From the NCBI GenBank assembly GCA_014762585.1, contig JABURN010000135.1, positions 1 through 10,964 of the forward strand: a stretch of 10,964 nucleotides of DNA, read 5' to 3'. Below the pieces are notes generated by a model. The model made no database searches. It was not told the DNA's origin and saw only the letters and a program-made list of their open reading frames with translations. The position numbers and the translations under genes were made by a program. This stretch comes from Methylophaga sp. GTDB taxonomy: Bacteria; Pseudomonadota; Gammaproteobacteria; Nitrosococcales; Methylophagaceae. This document shows, piece by piece, positions 7,694 to 10,964 of this stretch; positions within the stretch are counted from its first letter, which is position 1, and each line of letters opens with the position of its first letter.

Positions 7694-7719
7694 ATTGGGC
7701 TGCCCGAGGGCAGCCCAAT
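7694..7719 (-). terminator. Strong hairpin between the TonB receptor and PepSY genes
   Basis: A perfect 12-bp inverted repeat, ATTGGGCTGCCC (7694-7705) and GGGCAGCCCAAT (7708-7719), lies 18 nt beyond the receptor stop. On the minus strand it is followed by a T-rich but interrupted tract (TTTATTTC), so it may be a full or partial terminator, or an mRNA-stabilising 3' end. It leaves no obvious room for a separate promoter for the PepSY gene. Confidence 0.75.
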
Positions 7720-7737
7720 GTTGAAGTAAAGCTGACT

Positions 7738-10062
7738 TTACAGTGTCAGCTTGAAGCCAATCCAACCGGCTCTTGGAGAGCTGGCACCAACAAAACGAGG
7801 ATCCTCCAGATCCAGACCGGGTGCTTCATCAGGCTCGCCATAGAGACCAAAGGTGTTGTACTCACTGTCAAACAGATTGTCTACCTTTGCGAAGAACTGC
7901 AGGTTGTCGGTAACTTTGTAACGACCATGCAGATTTACAACCTTGTAATGTGCAATCTTCTTATCGACGTTAGCTTCGTCACCACGATAGTACTGGCTAG
8001 AGTGATATGAAGCAGTAAAGCCGAGCGACAGCTTCTGTGTAAAGGCGTAGTCAGCACCAATCTTAATGTTGTGCTCCGGGATACCCGGAAGTCTGTCGCC
8101 TTCATCTACGTTAAAGGTCACTACATCATCATCGACTTCACGTGCATAAGAGAATTCATCCTCAAATGCCGCACGAACATAGGCATAGTTCGCGAACCAG
8201 CTCAGTTTGTCGTATGTACCATCAGCTCCCAATTCCAGACCGGCACGTGAGGTTTCATCGATGTTATCGAAAATACCTACATTCAGGCGAGGATCGTCAA
8301 CATCATCTTCAACGGCTGGGAAGAAAAACAGATCATCTTTGAGCTGGGTGTAGAATACACCGGCATTCCAGTTGACATTACCATTGCTGCCACGGAAACC
8401 AGCTTCAATGGTTCTGGCGACAATATCATCCAGCGGCGGATCTGCCAGGAATGAGTTTGGCAACGCGCAAGGATTGTCCTCATCAGCACAAGTCAGTTCT
8501 GATGGTGTCGGCGCACGGTTAGACTCGCTATAGTTAGCGTAACCGGTCAGGTTGTCTTTGAACGCATAAGTTGCGCCCAGCGAAGGGTTGAAACGGTTGA
8601 ATATGTTACTACCGCCGCCTTCAGCCAAATCCTGTTCGCCGCCTTGACTGGTACCGGAAATATCGATATCGATACGGTTGTAGCGGCCAGCCAAAGTCAC
8701 TGCTAGGCGGTCTGTTACAGAATGGGTGTTACTGAAATAAAGGCTGAAGGTATCAGTTTCGATCTCGCCATCAACGATGGTTTCACCAATGATGAAACCT
8801 GTACCGTCAGTTCCTCTAGTATCTGTGAATCGGGCGATTTCTGATTGTGAGCTGTAATCAACGTCTGACTTATCATAGCTTGCACCAATGATCAGCTGGT
8901 TTTCTCGACCAAAAAGGTCATCAAGAAAAGTGGTTTGCAGACCAAAGCCATAGCTGTCCTGCTCTGTCTCACTGGTGTTATTCAGCGCGATGAACTCTTC
9001 GTCACCTGCAAAGCCTAAATCAGCCACCGTAGCCGGGTTGCCGTTAATATCTTCTGCGGCCTCAAATCCACCCTCATCTTCACCAATTTGACCGCCCTGA
9101 ATTTCAAGCTCAGAACCGTCACCATTAAAGGTACTACGGTCACTACGACGATAATAGGCGTTGGCAGACAGCATGGTAGTGTCATCCAGCCAGTGACTGC
9201 CGTTCAGCGTGAACATCCGCAGTTCGTTCTGGGTATTGTCCGGATGGGTGAATACCGCTTCACGATCCTGTGCCACTAATTCAATCGGTGAAGCACCGTT
9301 ACCGTTCAGATCACTGTCAACGGCTGTGATGCCAAAGTCCAGTGTGCTGTCTTCATTAGCATAGCTCAGCTTGGAGAAAAACTGCTCAACGCGTGAAGGT
9401 GAAAAGTCACGCCAGCCATCTTCTTTGGTGATCGCTCCGGTGACGTAGTATGCGAAGTTACCATCACTGCCGCCACTCTCAATGGTACCTGAGTCACGAC
9501 CGAATGAACCGGTGTAGGCTTCCAGGCTGTGTCCAGCATGAGTGAAGCCATTTTTGGTCTGAATTGAAAGGGCACCACCCAGCGTATTCAAACCGAAAAC
9601 CGGGTTGGAGCCTGGAATCAGGTTCATATTGGCAATGGCTGATTCCGGAATCAATTCGAAGTTAATGGCATCGCCAAAGGGTTCATTGATGCGAATACCA
9701 TCCATGTAGACAGACAGGCCCTGTGAGTTACCCACCAGTGGTGATGCAGTAAAACCACGGAATTTCAAATCCGGTTGGAATGGATTGTTCTGGGCGGCGT
9801 TGAGACTGACGCTGCTCAGCGTCTTGTTCATGAATTCTGATAAATCCATTGCCTGAACCCGCTCGATATCCTCGTCATTAGCTGACTGGATATTGGCCGG
9901 GATATCGTCTTCCGGTAGGCCAACACCCTGAATAGGTGTGGTACCGACGACTTCAATATCGCCCAACTGTACCTGATCCTCTTCTGCAGCGAGGACCGGG
10001 ACTGAAACCAGCACAGAGGCCAGCATCAGACTTAATGCTTTCTTTTTATGCGGAACTTGCAT
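7738..10062 (-). CDS. TonB-dependent outer-membrane receptor, substrate unknown
   Basis: Predicted gated outer-membrane channel that imports a scarce ligand using TonB-ExbBD energy. The 774-residue protein has a signal peptide (residues 1 to about 25, MQVPHKKKALSLMLASVLVS then VPVLA), a TonB-box-like DIEVVG at 35-40, a plug domain at about 50-172 (LKFRGF, LSVYMDGIRINEPFGDAINF, ELIPESAI, PGSNPVFGLNTLGGALSIQT) and a 22-strand-type barrel to the end. Its loops are acidic and contain a Cys pair in ELTCADEDNPCALP, a segment I recognise as conserved in a subfamily of TonB receptors of unassigned substrate. The last residue is Leu (GFKLTL), not the usual aromatic of outer-membrane proteins. The start at 10062 has GGGAGAG about 9 nt upstream; a nearer ATG is out of frame. 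A hairpin and then the PepSY gene follow. Fe-siderophore, cobalamin and lanthanide ligands all remain possible. Confidence 0.92.
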   Translation of the reverse strand: MQVPHKKKALSLMLASVLVSVPVLAAEEDQVQLGDIEVVGTTPIQGVGLPEDDIPANIQSANDEDIERVQAMDLSEFMNKTLSSVSLNAAQNNPFQPDLKFRGFTASPLVGNSQGLSVYMDGIRINEPFGDAINFELIPESAIANMNLIPGSNPVFGLNTLGGALSIQTKNGFTHAGHSLEAYTGSFGRDSGTIESGGSDGNFAYYVTGAITKEDGWRDFSPSRVEQFFSKLSYANEDSTLDFGITAVDSDLNGNGASPIELVAQDREAVFTHPDNTQNELRMFTLNGSHWLDDTTMLSANAYYRRSDRSTFNGDGSELEIQGGQIGEDEGGFEAAEDINGNPATVADLGFAGDEEFIALNNTSETEQDSYGFGLQTTFLDDLFGRENQLIIGASYDKSDVDYSSQSEIARFTDTRGTDGTGFIIGETIVDGEIETDTFSLYFSNTHSVTDRLAVTLAGRYNRIDIDISGTSQGGEQDLAEGGGSNIFNRFNPSLGATYAFKDNLTGYANYSESNRAPTPSELTCADEDNPCALPNSFLADPPLDDIVARTIEAGFRGSNGNVNWNAGVFYTQLKDDLFFFPAVEDDVDDPRLNVGIFDNIDETSRAGLELGADGTYDKLSWFANYAYVRAAFEDEFSYAREVDDDVVTFNVDEGDRLPGIPEHNIKIGADYAFTQKLSLGFTASYHSSQYYRGDEANVDKKIAHYKVVNLHGRYKVTDNLQFFAKVDNLFDSEYNTFGLYGEPDEAPGLDLEDPRFVGASSPRAGWIGFKLTL

Positions 10063-10111
10063 AACTCATTACTCTCCCGATGTCTTTCATTATTATGGTT
10101 ATAGTCAAACC

Positions 10112-10140
10112 GGTATAAGAGTAAGCACGGACAATGCCAA
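10112..10140 (-). promoter_or_regulatory. Predicted sigma-70 promoter of the TonB receptor gene
   Basis: On the minus strand TTGGCA (10140-10135, 5 of 6 to consensus) and TATACC (10117-10112, 4 of 6) are separated by 17 nt. Transcription would start near 10105, giving a leader of about 43 nt that includes the GGGAGAG ribosome-binding site. The leader is too short for a cobalamin riboswitch. Confidence 0.45.
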
Positions 10141-10161
10141 GTCGGAAAATCTTTTTATGAC

Positions 10162-10207
10162 AACCAGTTAGATGTCAGCATTTATGCGGCGATTGGCTGA
10201 ACTGGTT
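10162..10207. repeat. Inverted repeat in the spacer between the methyltransferase and receptor genes
   Basis: AACCAGTT (10162-10169) and AACTGGTT (10200-10207) are perfectly complementary; inside them CAGC (10176-10179) can pair with GCTG (10196-10199), leaving a 6-nt bulge on one side. No T-tract directly follows on the minus strand (a broken A/T stretch comes later), so it would be a weak terminator of the upstream gene at most. The rest of the 172-bp spacer (10063-10234) holds the receptor promoter and nothing else I recognise. Confidence 0.4.
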
Positions 10208-10234
10208 AATATAAACCAACCGGAGCGGCTGATA

Positions 10235-10964
10235 TCAACCACTTCTGAACCAGGCTAATGTATTGTGAAGTCGCGTGACCTCACCGATGATCACCAGGGT
10301 CGGCGCTACAGGCTGTTCTCGCTCCGCGATAACGGGCAATTCATCAATTGTACTAATCCAGACTTTCTGATTCTCAGTGGTGCCCTGCTGAACCAGAGCT
10401 GCCGGTTTATCTGCAGCCATGCCATGGGCCTGCAATTGGCGGCTGAGCTCAGGCAGACCGGCTAGTCCCATATAAACCACCACAGTCTGTCTCGGCTGCA
10501 CCAGGGCTTCCCAGTTCAGATCCAGTTCGCCTTGCTTTAGCTGACCGGTGACAAACACACAGCTCTGCGCATAATCACGATGCGTCAGGGGAATACCGGC
10601 ATAGCTGGCACAACCAGAGGCCGCAGTAATACCGGGAACAACCTGGAAAGGGATCTTTTCATCAGCCAGTGTTTCGATTTCTTCCCCGCCACGACCAAAT
10701 ATAAAAGGATCGCCGCCTTTCAATCTTAATACGCGTTTACCCTGCTTAGCATGCTGGAGGAGTAAATCATTGATTTCTTCCTGCCGTACCGCGTGCCAGG
10801 CACGTTGTTTGCCGACATAAATCAATTCTGCTTCCTTACGGACCAGTGCCAGGATTTCCTTGCTGACCAGTCGATCATAAAAAACCACATCCGCCTGCTG
10901 CATGAGTCTTAAGGCTTTAAATGTCAGCAAATCAGGATCACCGGGCCCCGCCCCGACCAGATAG
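10235..10964 (-). CDS. cobA: Uroporphyrinogen-III C-methyltransferase (CobA, or C-terminal domain of CysG), 5' end cut
   Basis: SAM-dependent methyltransferase that methylates uroporphyrinogen III twice to precorrin-2, the branch point to siroheme and cobalamin. The frame is open to the right edge, so the true start is outside. Visible motifs in order: [17 protein letters not shown] right at the edge (the N-terminal glycine-rich SAM loop), [39 protein letters not shown] (about 10726-10679), [46 protein letters not shown] and the end [11 protein letters not shown]. No catalytic motif is missing. A TTG at 10930 looks like a start but lies inside the conserved SAM loop and is not one. Whether this is a free CobA (about 250-280 residues) or the C-terminal half of CysG depends on sequence beyond 10964. 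It lies upstream of the TonB receptor on the same strand, 172 bp away. Confidence 0.93.
   Translation of the reverse strand, partial: YLVGAGPGDPDLLTFKALRLMQQADVVFYDRLVSKEILALVRKEAELIYVGKQRAWHAVRQEEINDLLLQHAKQGKRVLRLKGGDPFIFGRGGEEIETLADEKIPFQVVPGITAASGCASYAGIPLTHRDYAQSCVFVTGQLKQGELDLNWEALVQPRQTVVVYMGLAGLPELSRQLQAHGMAADKPAALVQQGTTENQKVWISTIDELPVIAEREQPVAPTLVIIGEVTRLHNTLAWFRSG

Noticed and set aside
7677..7718. Extended PepSY gene start at ATG 7718
   Set aside because: The extra codons come from the hairpin and would precede an otherwise canonical signal peptide; ATG 7676 has a good AGGA site.
10088..10106. Possible Fur box upstream of the TonB receptor
   Set aside because: Only 11 of 19 bases match the consensus by eye, which is not distinguishable from AT-rich background.
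10063..10234. Cobalamin riboswitch before the TonB receptor
   Set aside because: No B12-box sequence and too little leader after the predicted promoter.

Overview
The window looks like a chromosomal segment of a gammaproteobacterium with moderate GC content (roughly half, by eye). The evidence is a divergent ampD/nadC pair, a SUF operon headed by an Rrf2-type regulator of the gammaproteobacterial SUF-regulator type, a periplasmic Mip/FkpA-type prolyl isomerase and a TonB-dependent receptor. A marine or methylotrophic lineage such as Methylophaga would fit, but the window does not prove it. I see no rRNA, tRNA, CRISPR array, insertion sequence or phage gene. The region reads as core chromosome plus one accessory-looking uptake module.

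Layout. Positions 1-4734, all minus strand, form a compact operon read right to left: an Rrf2 regulator with three cysteines (SufR/IscR-like), sufB, sufC, sufD and the first 230 codons of sufS, which runs off the left edge. Adjacent genes overlap or nearly touch, except for a 46-nt gap between sufB and sufC. A near-perfect 25-bp palindrome holding a TATAAT -10 box lies just upstream of the regulator and is probably its autoregulatory operator. Together these genes build Fe-S clusters: SufS supplies sulfur, SufBCD is the ATP-driven scaffold, and the regulator probably senses cluster supply.

Positions 4735-5652 hold a divergent plus-strand fkpA-like gene, with an upstream sequence resembling an extracytoplasmic-stress (sigma-E) promoter, and a symmetrical terminator that it shares with the convergent ampD. 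Positions 5653-7122 are ampD (minus, apparently starting at TTG) and nadC (plus), a divergent pair also known in enterobacteria. AmpD recycles cell-wall anhydromuropeptides and NadC makes NAD precursors.

Positions 7125-10062, minus strand, hold the most interesting part. A 774-residue TonB-dependent receptor is followed, after a strong hairpin, by a small, very acidic secreted protein made of two PepSY repeats. The pair looks like an outer-membrane uptake and periplasmic metal-binding module. Its substrate is not visible. Iron is the default guess, and a lanthanide is a testable alternative because a lanthanide-binding PepSY protein is known from a methylotroph. Positions 10235-10964 are the C-terminal part of a uroporphyrinogen-III C-methyltransferase (CobA, or the C-terminal domain of CysG), which runs off the right edge.
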